A DNA stretch of 64,000 nucleotides from Burkholderia stabilis (GCF_001742165.1 NZ_CP016443.1:2480001-2544000); one strand, 5' to 3'. Shown: positions 16,421-26,371, counted from the first letter of the stretch. The notes: generated from the letters alone by a model not told the origin. Program-made: numbers and translations.

Positions 16421-17437
16421 TCATTGATAGCTGATCGTGAAGGTCATGCGCCCCTTGGCTGCGCCTGCCGTTACAGTCGATGCCGTCTGGATGAATCGCG
16501 CGCTCAATGGAATCGAGAAGAAGCCGTTACCCGTCGAGCCGGCGTACCACTGGTTCGTATTGCCCGGCGCTGACGAGTCGGGCCCGTAACCGAGCAGTGT
16601 CGAATCCTTGAATACCTGGATGCCGATTCCTTTCGCAGTCGAATCCGGCGCAAGCGATAGCGTGTTTGATGTATTCGTCTGCGTTGTATTGTCGGTCAGC
16701 GTTATGTATATCTTGGCCTGTACATTCTCATCACCGCCCGAACAGCTTAAATTGATGCTGAATGGCTTAAGATCAGAGGTGCTGCCAATCCCCGTGAATC
16801 GTTTTGTTGGATATTTCCCAAGGTCCACGGCTTGCGTGCCGGTTACGGCGGAGCACGTCGGAGATTTGATCTCGATATCTTTGGTGAACAAGAAATTCTG
16901 TATTGGAAAATTATAGACGGTATTGATTCGTCTGGCAAATTCACCTGTCAGAGAACCTCTTCCGGTAATTGGTCCAGTTTTAAAAAAAATAAACGTAAAG
17001 GTGTAGAAATTTCCGTTAAAGCCTCCGGATGTTGCGATCTTGTTAAGATCATTTGGAAGTTGAGATTCATATGGTAAATAATTTCCGAATCCTTCGTGGC
17101 GAATCCTCATTCCAACTCCTTCTTTTGGTGTTTGGTAATCACGTGCGCCCAGATATGGATAAGATCCAATGTAGCGAGTGTATCTGAAGGTATAAAAGTT
17201 GCATTCTGATGCATGATATGGACCCGAATCGGAATTTATTTTAATAGTAGCCAGGATGGCGCCATTAGCCACGTTGGGGTCAAACGGTGGTATCTTGCTG
17301 GCATCAAAGTACCACGGGGCTGGAACTTGGGATCCGGGGTAATTCTGACTTGGCTTGCATGTCGGTTCAAATGCATGAGCCAAGCTCGGGAGTAGGGAAG
17401 TCGCGGCAATAAATAATTTCCAGTAATTTTTAATCAT
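16421..17437 (-). CDS. Fimbrial tip adhesin, cluster 1
   Basis: A 338-residue secreted protein: signal peptide ending SLAHA, an N-terminal receptor-binding-like domain (about 25-185), then a pilin domain with cysteines in KSPTCSAVTG and NLSCSGGDEN and a C-terminal strand ending MTFTISYQ, as needed for chaperone binding and donor-strand complementation. It is the last gene of the minus-strand cluster (pilin, chaperone, usher, adhesin), the normal place for a FimH-like tip adhesin. DNA here is clearly more AT-rich than surrounding genes, especially around 16.9-17.3 kb, suggesting horizontal acquisition or rapid divergence of the binding domain. The receptor is unknown. Confidence 0.85.
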   Translation of the reverse strand: MIKNYWKLFIAATSLLPSLAHAFEPTCKPSQNYPGSQVPAPWYFDASKIPPFDPNVANGAILATIKINSDSGPYHASECNFYTFRYTRYIGSYPYLGARDYQTPKEGVGMRIRHEGFGNYLPYESQLPNDLNKIATSGGFNGNFYTFTFIFFKTGPITGRGSLTGEFARRINTVYNFPIQNFLFTKDIEIKSPTCSAVTGTQAVDLGKYPTKRFTGIGSTSDLKPFSINLSCSGGDENVQAKIYITLTDNTTQTNTSNTLSLAPDSTAKGIGIQVFKDSTLLGYGPDSSAPGNTNQWYAGSTGNGFFSIPLSARFIQTASTVTAGAAKGRMTFTISYQ

Positions 17438-17527
17438 GATGGCATGTTGCTGAGTGATGGGTGGTGTTTTAAATGAAAATTATCTCGATCAATTTTTATG
17501 GCGATCGGAAAATTGAATATCGAGCCG

Positions 17528-20188
17528 CTAGTCAGACGATGTCGGGTGCGTTGACGGTTCGGAGGCATGTCGGTCGCCAGGAATACCGCTGATTCTCGGA
17601 TTGGCATCTCCGAGCCGGCATACCGTATCGATACGCTGGTAGCCGGTCGTTTGCGAATGACCGGTGCGAACCGGAATGTCGTATTTAATCGTGCATCGGG
17701 CTTCAGGTGTACTAGCCCAACGTACTGAAAGTTCGCCGTGGTCTTGTATGCCGCGAACGAGAATCTTGCTTGCCTGCCCGACAACTCCGACAAGATTACC
17801 TTCCGCATCAAGTACGTTCGCACCAAAGGGCAGCGCCTCGCCGTTTGACTGCATCGCTCGAATGACTGCCGAGCGGCCCGTGTTCGTCTCATACCTGAGC
17901 ATGACGATCGAACCGGCGCGGGGGGCGACTTGTTGACTGGTAGTTTTCAGCTCAACGTCGGTAGAGAGTCCTTGCGGGTCAACGTCAACCGAATTCAAGC
18001 TATAAGGTGTGAGGTACGGCACGACAGCGTATCCGCGACTGTCGAGTTTTACGCCGGACGCATTGAGCACACGTGCGCCGCCCGCTCCCTTCGCCTCGAT
18101 AATGCCGATCGTTTCCGACAACGGTTGGGACAGCGTGATGCCGCCGGGATGTGCCACGATCGCACCACGTACGCCGATCGATACCTGCGAGCTGTCACCA
18201 TTCGAGCCTGCACTGGCAGAGACGTCGGCGAGACGACCGCGGTACAGCACATTCGCGCTACCGGCCGTATTCCGCATACTGTCGCTTGCACTGTGATTGA
18301 CGCTGACACCATATGACAAATTGCGATCCACGCCGAGGGAGCCAGACAGCATCGACTGGACCTGCGTACGGCCGTCGGTATCGTACGAGACACTCGAAGT
18401 TGCCGTAACAGGATAGGTACGGCCGAGCGGAATCGTGAGGCTCAAATAGTAAAGCGTGCTTTGTCGACCGAACGCCATTTGCTGCCGCGTTGCCTGAAGG
18501 CTCACGCCCACGTTACGGAATGTGTTGCTGTAGCCGACTGAAAAATTGATATCCGACCCGCGCTGATTCCAGTAATTGACGGTTGAGGCTGTCAGCGACA
18601 AGTGGCCGCCGCGTTGTCCGAGTTGCTGACCGAGCGTGACCTGTGCGCGATTGCGCGGACGTATTACGCTGTCGATGCCGACCTGCCCGGAGGTTACGGC
18701 ATCGCGCGCCTGCATCGCGGCGCTCAGATCGAGGAACCCCCCTGTCGAATAGCGGTACGCTGCGATAGAGATGTCCGTGCCGATTTGCGGCAGGTTCTTC
18801 GAATAGCTGACACGGGCACTGCCGCCGGTCATCCGACCGAATCCGGGTACGGTCGTGGTTGACTGGGTATAGTCGGCGCCGAATGCGCCGACCGAGGTCG
18901 TGAGTACACCGCCCGCGATCGCCGAGCCGTAACCCGCTGCGAACGTCGCGCCCACATATCCCGTCAATGCGTTCGTGAATCCTCGTTGCCAGGTTCCCTG
19001 CGCGAACAGTGGATTGCCGGAAAGCTGCAAATCACGAAGCGTGCCTGCGGTCACGCTATAGCGACTGATCCCGGGGCGCAACGACATCGGTACCGACGCA
19101 TACGGCACCTTGAACGAATGTACGCTGCCGTCCGCCTCGGTTATCTGGACAGTCAAATCGCCGCCGTAGCCCGTGGCATACAGGTCATTGATCTCGAATG
19201 CACCGGGTGCGACCGTCGTGTCATAGATCGTTGCACTGTTTTGTGTAATCCTAACCTTTGCGTTACTGTTGGCTACACCTCGTATCGTCGGCGCGTACCC
19301 ACGCAGCGAGTCCGGAAGCATCCGGTCATCGGTCGCAAGCCGAATACCGCGAAAGCCGACCGAGTCGAACAACTCACCCGTCGTATACGACTCACCTGCG
19401 ACCAGTTGCGAGGAGAGTCGCGCCACATCGCGCTGCACGTAGGTGTTGAGGCTTTGATACTGCGACCGCCCCTGCGAATCCCAACCATACGAGCCGTTGT
19501 GTCGAAAGTGCCATGCGCCGAGATTCACGCCCCCGTTCAGGCCAAGGTAACCTTGGGTCTGAGTACCGGCTCCGCTGTTGTTGTATGCATAGATGTTTGC
19601 GTCATAGCCGGCAAACGCACCGTTTACACCAGCGTCCCATAATTCTTCGGGTACGTATCCGCGCGGATTTCGATCCAGTGACGCTTGCTGAATGGTAAGG
19701 GCGAGACGCTGTTCACCAAAATCGAAGGCGGCGGTTGCGCCTTCGACGATTCGGTCAATCGGCAAACATGCGTCTGGAACGCTCAGCGTTTCCTGAGTTG
19801 CTGGAGCGAGTTTCGCTAGACTGACGCCGATACGAGCCAGCAAAGATTTGTCGAAGCACGCGTGTGCGTCTACACCGTGCCATCCTTCCGGGACATCGAA
19901 CCGAACATCAGCGCGACCGCTCCAGCTGTCATTGACATAAATATCGACGCTGTACGTACCGGGCAACACCGCGTTGCCTTTCTCAAAGCGAGTCAAATCG
20001 GTTGTCGCACTGCTACCCGACGGAAAGAATCGTTTGTCGAATTTCACCTGGGCGACCGCGAACGGTTCGCCGCCCGATTCGGTGATCGATGCAGTGGCAT
20101 CATGGAAAGGCAGCGCCGACAACATGGCCGCGCAGAGCGGTCGGAGGCACAGTGCCTTACGCCGAATGTCGGATTGGATGATGTTCAT
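17528..20188 (-). CDS. Fimbrial outer membrane usher, cluster 1
   Basis: An 886-residue FimD/PapC-family usher: N-terminal domain (VAQVKFDKRFFPSG and FEKGNAVLPGTYSVDIYVN), 24-strand pore with plug domain (middle), then two C-terminal plug-like domains with AVVPYLTPYSLNSVDVDP and LPFGANVLDAEGNLVGVVGQ. The usher receives chaperone-subunit complexes and secretes the growing pilus. Start at 20188 (ATG) is chosen; a GTG 12 bases upstream is equally in frame. It lies 163 bases after the chaperone gene and 90 bases before the adhesin gene. It is an obvious paralogue of the usher of cluster 2, sharing segments such as GDLTVQITEADGSVHSFKVP. Confidence 0.94.
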   Translation of the reverse strand: MNIIQSDIRRKALCLRPLCAAMLSALPFHDATASITESGGEPFAVAQVKFDKRFFPSGSSATTDLTRFEKGNAVLPGTYSVDIYVNDSWSGRADVRFDVPEGWHGVDAHACFDKSLLARIGVSLAKLAPATQETLSVPDACLPIDRIVEGATAAFDFGEQRLALTIQQASLDRNPRGYVPEELWDAGVNGAFAGYDANIYAYNNSGAGTQTQGYLGLNGGVNLGAWHFRHNGSYGWDSQGRSQYQSLNTYVQRDVARLSSQLVAGESYTTGELFDSVGFRGIRLATDDRMLPDSLRGYAPTIRGVANSNAKVRITQNSATIYDTTVAPGAFEINDLYATGYGGDLTVQITEADGSVHSFKVPYASVPMSLRPGISRYSVTAGTLRDLQLSGNPLFAQGTWQRGFTNALTGYVGATFAAGYGSAIAGGVLTTSVGAFGADYTQSTTTVPGFGRMTGGSARVSYSKNLPQIGTDISIAAYRYSTGGFLDLSAAMQARDAVTSGQVGIDSVIRPRNRAQVTLGQQLGQRGGHLSLTASTVNYWNQRGSDINFSVGYSNTFRNVGVSLQATRQQMAFGRQSTLYYLSLTIPLGRTYPVTATSSVSYDTDGRTQVQSMLSGSLGVDRNLSYGVSVNHSASDSMRNTAGSANVLYRGRLADVSASAGSNGDSSQVSIGVRGAIVAHPGGITLSQPLSETIGIIEAKGAGGARVLNASGVKLDSRGYAVVPYLTPYSLNSVDVDPQGLSTDVELKTTSQQVAPRAGSIVMLRYETNTGRSAVIRAMQSNGEALPFGANVLDAEGNLVGVVGQASKILVRGIQDHGELSVRWASTPEARCTIKYDIPVRTGHSQTTGYQRIDTVCRLGDANPRISGIPGDRHASEPSTHPTSSD

Positions 20189-20351
20189 ATCGTGTTGCAC
20201 AACTAATCGATTGTCACGCCCCCGGTGCGGGCGTGAAAGATCAACCGGAGCACGGCTGCGTCGTCCGGATTCTCGAGTGAATTGGAAATAATCGGCGGAT
20301 TGGAGCCGTATCGAATCCGCAGCGCCTGACGGTCAGTCGATCCGTCGAAGA

Positions 20352-21113
20352 TCAGCGATGAGTCTGCGTATCGAGTTGGGCCGTGCCCGGTAGCCCGGCA
20401 CCATAGTCGTTGATCGACAAATAGTCGACTTCAGCGTCGACATCCGGCTTCTGCCCGAGTTTTTCGATGGGAAACGTTTCAGACGCCAGCGGTGCAATGT
20501 AACCAGATCCCGCACTATAGTTGCCAGTGGGTGTCTTCAACTTGACTTCACCGAGATTGACGAAGTACGGCGTAGGATTTTTTCCCTTCAACGCATAGCC
20601 GTGCCCGCTCGGGTCGCGAACGACGGACCATTTGACCTTTCCCGGCGCATCGAGCGGATCACCGGGCAGTCCTTTCGGGCGAAACATTACCTTGATCCGC
20701 GTACGAAATGCGAGTTGCAAGCGGTTTTCGCCAGCGGCATCATCGGTCGCCTCCGGCGGGACTTCAAGGACATTCAGCCAGAAGAGCGTTTCCCGATCGA
20801 GTGCGAGTGGCTCCTTTGTATAGATCAGTCGAATCGCCTGACCTTTCTTTGCGTCAAGGCGAAACATTGTCGGTGTCAGCATGAACGGCACGTCGATCTT
20901 GTCAGGTGATGCCCGAGGATCTCCTTTGTCGAGCCACGTCTGAATGAGTGCCGGCCGCGTTCCGGCGTTCTTCAATTTGACTGTGACTTCGCGTTCGCTG
21001 CCCGGGAAAATGACTCGAGTGTTGTCTATTACGACGCTAGCATGTGCACAAATTGTTGATGAGCCTACACATATCAGCATCGAGTATATGAGGTTTATCA
21101 ATGATTTTTTCAT
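20352..21113 (-). CDS. Periplasmic pilus chaperone, cluster 1
   Basis: A 253-residue PapD-like chaperone with a cleavable signal (ending ICAHA), then SVVIDNTRVIFPGSEREVTV, in which the conserved arginine anchors the subunit C-terminus, and the second conserved basic residue in FRTRIKVMFRP. The second Ig-like domain follows. It caps pilin subunits in the periplasm until transfer to the usher. Gene order pilin, chaperone, usher, adhesin is maintained. Confidence 0.93.
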   Translation of the reverse strand: MKKSLINLIYSMLICVGSSTICAHASVVIDNTRVIFPGSEREVTVKLKNAGTRPALIQTWLDKGDPRASPDKIDVPFMLTPTMFRLDAKKGQAIRLIYTKEPLALDRETLFWLNVLEVPPEATDDAAGENRLQLAFRTRIKVMFRPKGLPGDPLDAPGKVKWSVVRDPSGHGYALKGKNPTPYFVNLGEVKLKTPTGNYSAGSGYIAPLASETFPIEKLGQKPDVDAEVDYLSINDYGAGLPGTAQLDTQTHR

Positions 21114-21197
21114 CTTAATTTCTATAACCTCATCGGATAATTATATTTTCTGTGAAGGTTTTTCGAGTGAAAATCGACATGATGGGATTGCACGGAA

Positions 21198-21221
21198 CGG
21201 CCGCCGAGTCTCTGGCGGCCG
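21198..21221 (-). terminator. Attenuator/processing hairpin after pilin 1
   Basis: CGGCCGCC (21198-21205) and GGCGGCCG (21214-21221) form a perfect 8-base stem with an 8-base loop, starting 13 bases after the pilin stop codon and before the chaperone gene. No U tract follows, so it probably causes partial termination or protects the pilin mRNA, raising pilin over chaperone and usher output. Confidence 0.6.
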
Positions 21222-21234
21222 CTCGCTTGTACGC

Positions 21235-21768
21235 TTACTGGTACGTGATCGTGTAGTTCACGCGCGATTTCGCTGCACCAGCCGTGGCGCTACCGAGCGA
21301 TTGGTACTGTGCATAGAACTGCAGATCCGCTTTGCCGGCACTGATGTTGACCTTGTCGACGTTCTGCGAGCCGATCGGGGACGATGCGTTGATCTTGTCG
21401 TAGTTGCTGTTGAGCAGAGCGATTTCGACGTTCGTCGCACCGCCTGCGTCCAGCTTCAGGTTGCCGGTCGTCGGGTTGACCGTCGCACCCGGTTCGAGGT
21501 ATGCGCTGACGATTCCGGTTGTCGGTTGACATTCGGTCAGCGAAAGCTTGAAGGGCTGTCGGCCGGCCCACGAGCCAGCGTTAGTCAGGGTATTGGTGGA
21601 GACGGACGGCAGCGTCACAGTGAAGTCTTTGGTGCCGCCATTGATCTTGCAGGTTGCCGACGTCAACGAACCGGAAAACTCGATCAGGCCATCCGCCGCT
21701 TGGGCGATGGACGAAAACGAAGCAAGTGCCGCGACAGTTGCAAGCGTCGATACGAGTGCTTTATTCAT
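21235..21768 (-). CDS. Major fimbrial subunit, cluster 1
   Basis: A 177-residue type-1-like pilin: signal peptide ending SIAQA, then ADGLIEFSGSLTSATCKING with the first conserved cysteine, the second in LSLTECQPTTG, and the C-terminal beta-strand SRVNYTITYQ with the penultimate tyrosine used for chaperone recognition. It is first in the minus-strand cluster. The upstream 200 bases are AT-rich and contain its promoter, although no clear sigma-70 boxes could be assigned. Confidence 0.92.
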   Translation of the reverse strand: MNKALVSTLATVAALASFSSIAQAADGLIEFSGSLTSATCKINGGTKDFTVTLPSVSTNTLTNAGSWAGRQPFKLSLTECQPTTGIVSAYLEPGATVNPTTGNLKLDAGGATNVEIALLNSNYDKINASSPIGSQNVDKVNISAGKADLQFYAQYQSLGSATAGAAKSRVNYTITYQ

Positions 21769-21997
21769 ATTTACCTATCTTTTAAAAGTTTGGGAGGTTG
21801 AGATTATCGAAATATCGCAAAAAAAATCGTTAACTAAAATTAAGCATCTCGATTTGATGGGTGACATTTCGAGGGGAATTTTCGCGCATCTTTAAAATTC
21901 AGCATATACGTCGTAGTATTAAATGCTGGTTAATTTGTATAGGACCGGTACGAAATCTATTGTGTGAAATTGTGAGATAAATAGATGGCAAAAACTG

Positions 21998-22385
21998 TTA
22001 AATGCCGGTTTTGGCTCTGTTTGAATTAGGGGGGGCGGATGCATCGGGATCACTCTCGTGCACGCATCCGTACGCCAGCAAGATCAACCGACCCGCACGC
22101 CGAATCGTTTCTGGCGGGTGCGCGATGCTGATCCGCGTGACGTCCATCGCGTGCACCGCATCGTTGACCAGCCGCTCGCGCTCGACCTCTAGGTGGCTGG
22201 TCGCCTCGTCGAGTACGAGAATCTCAGGCTTGCGAGAGGGCATGTAGAACGCGTGCACGAGCAGCACGCGCGGGCACTGACTGTCCGACGGCGACGAACC
22301 CATGTCGCCACTGATCGCTAATTAGCATGACGGCGATATCGTCGTGGACCTGCGCGAGTCGCGCAGCTTCCTCGATGTGTGTCTG
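21998..22385 (-). pseudogene. Remnant of a bacteriocin/peptide-exporting ABC transporter
   Basis: On the minus strand, 22303-21998 encodes the end of an ABC ATPase: Walker B KPEILVLDEATSHLEVERER and the H-loop region IAHPPETIRRAGRLILLAYG. The preceding signature motif is ruined (GSSPSDSQCPRVLLVHAFY where LSGGQ-type sequence is expected). A further piece, HIEEAARLAQVHDDIAVM, lies upstream in another frame near 22380-22320. The match is to CvaB/RaxB/HlyB-like exporters. Frameshift, lost signature and missing N-terminal domains show it is dead. Confidence 0.8.
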
Positions 22386-23146
22386 GTCGGGCCGTGTGCC
22401 GTCGCGCCTTTAGTCGGCAATCCGGGCAGCATCGAAGATCGTTAGTGTGATGGTGGTCGACACGCTATGCCGGCGAACGGCGGCCGTGTACGGCGCGTTC
22501 GGTTGATCCCGCTTTGTGTAGTTTCCATCAACCAGTGCGCGCGGCTGAAATGCCGGTGTCGAATTTCCGCGCGGCGTCGATTCCGCGTCGAGCAGATCCG
22601 CGGCCGGCGACGGATGCGCGACGGAAACCGGTATGAACTCGACCTCCAGTTGAATCAAATGTTTCACATTCATTTTGTTTGCGTGTACGACGATCGAGAG
22701 GTGTGTTTGTATGTGGCCGCTACATGTACGTCGATCATGTGGAATATTGTGCGCGGGTTCGCATATCCGGGGCTCAATTGATTATCGCGTCAGATTGGCC
22801 TGGTAAATACCGGAATGGGTATTGGGCCGGTCGGCGGAAGTGTTGAATTTTCGATCGTTGAAAAAGACTATGATGCAGTGACGTTGCGGGAAAACTAGTG
22901 TATGAAATCTGAGCATCTATCGGAGCCGGCGTCGTGCTGCCATTCGCGCTGCACGACGAACTATGCATTCACTTGTTTGGATTTGGTGGCGACGAGATTG
23001 TTATTCGTACTTGTACGATGCATAAATATGTAGATTTGGTACGTGTCGCATTCATCGTGCCTCGTTGGTGCCATAGCATGTTCACCATCGTCTATGGTCA
23101 GCCGTGCAAGTACGCGTGCTGAAACTTCTATCGCCGGAGGCATGTC
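22386..23146. other. Gene-poor AT-richer island between the pilus clusters
   Basis: No convincing gene was found in these 760 bases. A minus-strand frame of 87 codons (22673-22410) lies directly upstream of the ABC remnant and could be another decayed piece, but no family was recognised. The last bases carry the CGGAGG ribosome site (23135-23140) for the adhesin of cluster 2. Confidence 0.6.
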
Positions 23147-24172
23147 GTGCCCGAAATAAAAAATACCCTGTCTGTGAGATCGTTAAAAATATCATCGCTA
23201 GCGAGCGCAATCGCTCGGCGAACGTTGTCGCGTCGAAGCATCAAGGCGAAATCACGTACTGGAATCAATGCGAGGTACTTGCCAGGGATTTTGTTGATGG
23301 TCGGTGCATTTTTTCCATGGGAAGCGCACAGTACTGAGACGATAACGGCATTTGGTGGTGGCCGAATAGCTGCGCCTTCGAACACGCCATCCGGCACCAT
23401 TCTGGCTCGTCACTACATTACGCCACAAGCGTTTTGTGGAAAAAGCGTTTGCGAAGTGACGTACGCTATCTTGAACCCGAAAGGGGGGCTTCTCACGAGC
23501 GGGGGACCGGATCTCGAGACAACGGTCGACGGTCTATCGACCCGACTATTGTTGGATGGCGTGCCACTGACTTCGACGACACGGATGTCCGTGCAGAACA
23601 CGCTTGAAGTCCAGTTATTCAGGGACAGCAGAACTCCGAAGAATGGCGAGATAAGGCCGGGGCCTTTCAGGAGTTATTTTCAAATCACGTACAAAACCGG
23701 AATAATTTCATCGGATACTACGCTTATATCGTTTTCGGCTGATGTTAATTTCATCAACGGAACATGTTCAGTCCCGAATCAAACTGTCAATCTGCCGGAT
23801 GTGTCTCGAACGAGCTTTCGGGGTATCGGCTCGACGGCCGGAGTCCGGCCTTTTTCGCTTCGGCTGACGAACTGTCCGGCGGGTTATAACCGGGTCGGGT
23901 ATCAGGTGGTGCCACTGGACGGCAGCGTAGGCAACCGTCCCGGATGGTTGAAACTGCGGCCCGAATCGACTGCGAGCGGAATTGGAGTCAAGTTGACCGA
24001 TGCGAAAACCGACCTGCCGCTGCCGTTCTATTTTTCGATCGCGACCCCTTACAACGGTAGCGCAGCGCCGTTGGTCGACATTCCGTTGAATGCTGCGTAT
24101 GTGCAGACAGCGGAAACGGTCACAGGTGGAACGGTGCGGGCAGGTGCGCTTGTACTACTCGATTACCAGTAG
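23147..24172 (+). CDS. Fimbrial tip adhesin, cluster 2
   Basis: A 341-residue secreted pilus protein with a long basic N-terminus, a hydrophobic signal (LPGILLMVGAFFPWEAHS) and a two-domain plan like the cluster 1 adhesin: an N-terminal lectin-like region with cysteines in PQAFCGKSVCEVTY and a pilin domain beginning NFINGTCSVPNQTVNLPDV, containing FRGIGSTAGVRPFSL and ending VLLDYQ. The GTG start at 23147 is fixed by CGGAGG 6 bases upstream; an ATG at 23142 is in another frame. Unusually, this adhesin comes first in its cluster, 757 bases before the pilin, and so may have its own promoter. The receptor is unknown. Confidence 0.85.
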   Translation: MPEIKNTLSVRSLKISSLASAIARRTLSRRSIKAKSRTGINARYLPGILLMVGAFFPWEAHSTETITAFGGGRIAAPSNTPSGTILARHYITPQAFCGKSVCEVTYAILNPKGGLLTSGGPDLETTVDGLSTRLLLDGVPLTSTTRMSVQNTLEVQLFRDSRTPKNGEIRPGPFRSYFQITYKTGIISSDTTLISFSADVNFINGTCSVPNQTVNLPDVSRTSFRGIGSTAGVRPFSLRLTNCPAGYNRVGYQVVPLDGSVGNRPGWLKLRPESTASGIGVKLTDAKTDLPLPFYFSIATPYNGSAAPLVDIPLNAAYVQTAETVTGGTVRAGALVLLDYQ

Positions 24173-24929
24173 CAAGCTCTCGTCCGTCGCGACATGGCGC
24201 GATGTTCATGGAGCGGGGCGTGTGGTTTCAACCGGCCCACCGTGGCCGTCTGTAACTTCGATGTGCGCATGCATCGCGAATGTTCCATGCGAACTCCGTT
24301 AGGCGTAGTGCCCCTCTGAATGCTCGGCGGGGCGCGCAATGCAGCACCATCCGAACCGGCCGGGCGCGTCATGCGATCCGATTGACGGGGAGCGTGACAG
24401 CCGCGCCCTCAGTTGCCGCCTTGTATCTTCAAAAGATGCGGGGACCGACAATCTACTCGGACACACTAGTCATTTCGCTTATCAGGGGCGGGGCGATCGG
24501 AGTAGTGTGCATCCATCCGAGATAGATTTTCTATATTCATTTCAAATTCCATTGGGTAACAAGATTGTCGATCGATTAATTTTCAATCATTAATCGATTT
24601 TGGCGATTTGCTTTCGTTCAGATTTGACGCGTCGACATGCGGTAGGTTGAGTCTGCGTACTTCATGTATCCCTGCGTCATTCTGTCGCGTCTGTCCCCGC
24701 GATTCAAATGATAGGACTCTATCGAAGAAATCGCCCGTCAGCGCAGTGCAGTCTTTGGAATTAGTACAAGTACGATGCGATGGCAGATAACATTCGTTCA
24801 CGTCAAATATTCATGTTTTCGCCTGATCTGGATAATTGTTCTTGAAATGTGATTCGCAATGTTTGGATTGTGAATTCAATTTCCAAGAGCGGTTTATTCA
24901 GATTGCTTAACTATATTTGAGGTAATCAC
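24173..24929. other. Long intergenic region upstream of pilin 2
   Basis: These 757 bases contain no gene that could be supported. The 3' half is AT-rich (about 24,500-24,900) and should hold the pilin promoter. GAGGTAATCAC just before 24930 is the pilin ribosome site. Its length suggests complex control of the pilin, but no defined operator was identified. Confidence 0.55.
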
Positions 24930-25505
24930 ATGCAAAAGAAAATCAACGTCGCACGCATCGTTCAGGGTCTGGCAGCAGTGGGCATCATCGCGTCGATGTC
25001 TCCCGCGATGGCGGCTGACGGTGAAATCGCGTTCAACGGTAAGGTGCTGTCGACCACCTGTTCGATCGGTGCGGGCGGCGGTGCGACGGGCAGCAAAAAC
25101 ATGACCGTGAAACTGCCGAGCGTTTCCGCAAGCACGCTTACGACTGCCGGCAATGTGGCGGGCCGCACGCCGTTCTCGATCGTGCTGAGCGGGTGCACGG
25201 GTGACTCGACGAAGGTTTCGACCGTGTTCGAGCCCGGCGACACGATCGACGCTGCTAGCGGCCGCCTGAATCTCGTCTCGGCTGGCGCGGAAGACACGGT
25301 CGCGAAGAATGTCCAGATCAATCTGCTGAACGACAAGCAGGCGCCGATCGTGGCGGGTGCTGCGGGCGGGCAGCAGAACTCGCAGGCCGTGACGCTGACC
25401 GACGGCGGCGCAACGCTGAATTACTTCGCGGAATACTACGCCACCGGCAAGTCGGTCGCCGGTTCGGCAAACACGCGTGTGCAGTACTCGCTCGATTACC
25501 AGTAA
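24930..25505 (+). CDS. Major fimbrial subunit, cluster 2
   Basis: A 191-residue pilin: signal peptide ending SPAMA, then ADGEIAFNGKVLSTTCSIG with the first cysteine, the second in VLSGCTGDSTK, and the C-terminal strand TRVQYSLDYQ. It is clearly homologous to the cluster 1 pilin (shared plan KLPSVSASTLTTAG against TLPSVSTNTLTNAG). GAGG lies upstream of the ATG. It is followed by a hairpin and then chaperone and usher genes. Confidence 0.93.
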   Translation: MQKKINVARIVQGLAAVGIIASMSPAMAADGEIAFNGKVLSTTCSIGAGGGATGSKNMTVKLPSVSASTLTTAGNVAGRTPFSIVLSGCTGDSTKVSTVFEPGDTIDAASGRLNLVSAGAEDTVAKNVQINLLNDKQAPIVAGAAGGQQNSQAVTLTDGGATLNYFAEYYATGKSVAGSANTRVQYSLDYQ

Positions 25506-25517
25506 CCCGTTACTGGG

Positions 25518-25540
25518 CCGCTTGGCGCAATGCCGGGCGG
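25518..25540 (+). terminator. Attenuator/processing hairpin after pilin 2
   Basis: CCGCTTGGC (25518-25526) pairs with GCCGGGCGG (25532-25540) around a 5-base loop; all nine positions pair in RNA with two U-G wobbles. It starts 13 bases after the pilin stop, the same distance as the hairpin after pilin 1, and lacks a U tract. This suggests differential expression of pilin relative to the downstream genes. Confidence 0.5.
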
Positions 25541-25612
25541 CAATCCTCCAATCCTCACGTCGGCCGCCTCCACACGGAGTGATCGTCGGCGCCAAATTCC
25601 AACGGAAGACCT

Positions 25613-26371
25613 ATGAACTGGAAGCTACCGAAGGCGACGGCCGCATTTGCATTATTGGCAACGTTATGGATGGGCAGTGCGCAAGCCAGCGTCGTCATCA
25701 CCGGAACGCGCGTGATCTTTCCTGGCGAAAGCCGTGAGGTGACCGTGCGCCTGATGAACGATGGCACTGCGCCCGCGCTCGTTCAGGCATGGATCGACAC
25801 CGGCAACGAGAAGGAAACGCCCGAGCAGATTTCGGTGCCGTTCGTGCTCACGCCGGCAATGTTCCGGCTCGATGCCGGAAAAGGACAATCGCTGCGCCTG
25901 ATCCAGACGCAGGAATCGCTGCCTGCGGATCGAGAGTCGCTGTTCTGGCTCAACGTGCTTGAAATTCCGCCGAAAGCGAGTGCGGGGGATTCCGCGAACA
26001 AGGTTCAACTCGCGTTCCGTTCAAGAATCAAGGTGATGTATCGCCCGAGCGGTCTGGCCGGGCACCCGGAGGCGGCAGCGGATCAATTGAAGTGGACGCT
26101 TGCGCGCCAGTCGGGCGGCAACGGATATGCGTTGAAGGCCTCGAACCCGTCGCCGTACGTCGTGAATCTCGGCGAGCTCGATATCAACGTAGGCGGCCAA
26201 AAGCACGAACTGAAACCGAGCTTCGTGCGGCCGGGTGAGACGAAGGAGTTTCCGCTTCCGTCGGGTGCGGCCGAGCCTGCAAGCGCCGTTGTCGACTATA
26301 GCTACATCGACGATTGGGGCACCATCAAGCCGATCAAACAAGTCAAGGTCGGAGGCGGGGCACACGACTGA
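25613..26371 (+). CDS. Periplasmic pilus chaperone, cluster 2
   Basis: A 252-residue PapD-like chaperone with signal peptide ending SAQA, then SVVITGTRVIFPGESREVTV with the conserved arginine and FRSRIKVMYRPSGL with the second conserved basic residue. It is strongly similar to the chaperone of cluster 1 throughout. It stands 107 bases after the pilin gene and 163 bases before the usher gene. Confidence 0.94.
   Translation: MNWKLPKATAAFALLATLWMGSAQASVVITGTRVIFPGESREVTVRLMNDGTAPALVQAWIDTGNEKETPEQISVPFVLTPAMFRLDAGKGQSLRLIQTQESLPADRESLFWLNVLEIPPKASAGDSANKVQLAFRSRIKVMYRPSGLAGHPEAAADQLKWTLARQSGGNGYALKASNPSPYVVNLGELDINVGGQKHELKPSFVRPGETKEFPLPSGAAEPASAVVDYSYIDDWGTIKPIKQVKVGGGAHD

Noticed and set aside
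22467..22781. 104-codon plus-strand frame in the island between the pilus clusters
   Set aside because: No ribosome site, unusual composition and no conserved motif; more likely chance.
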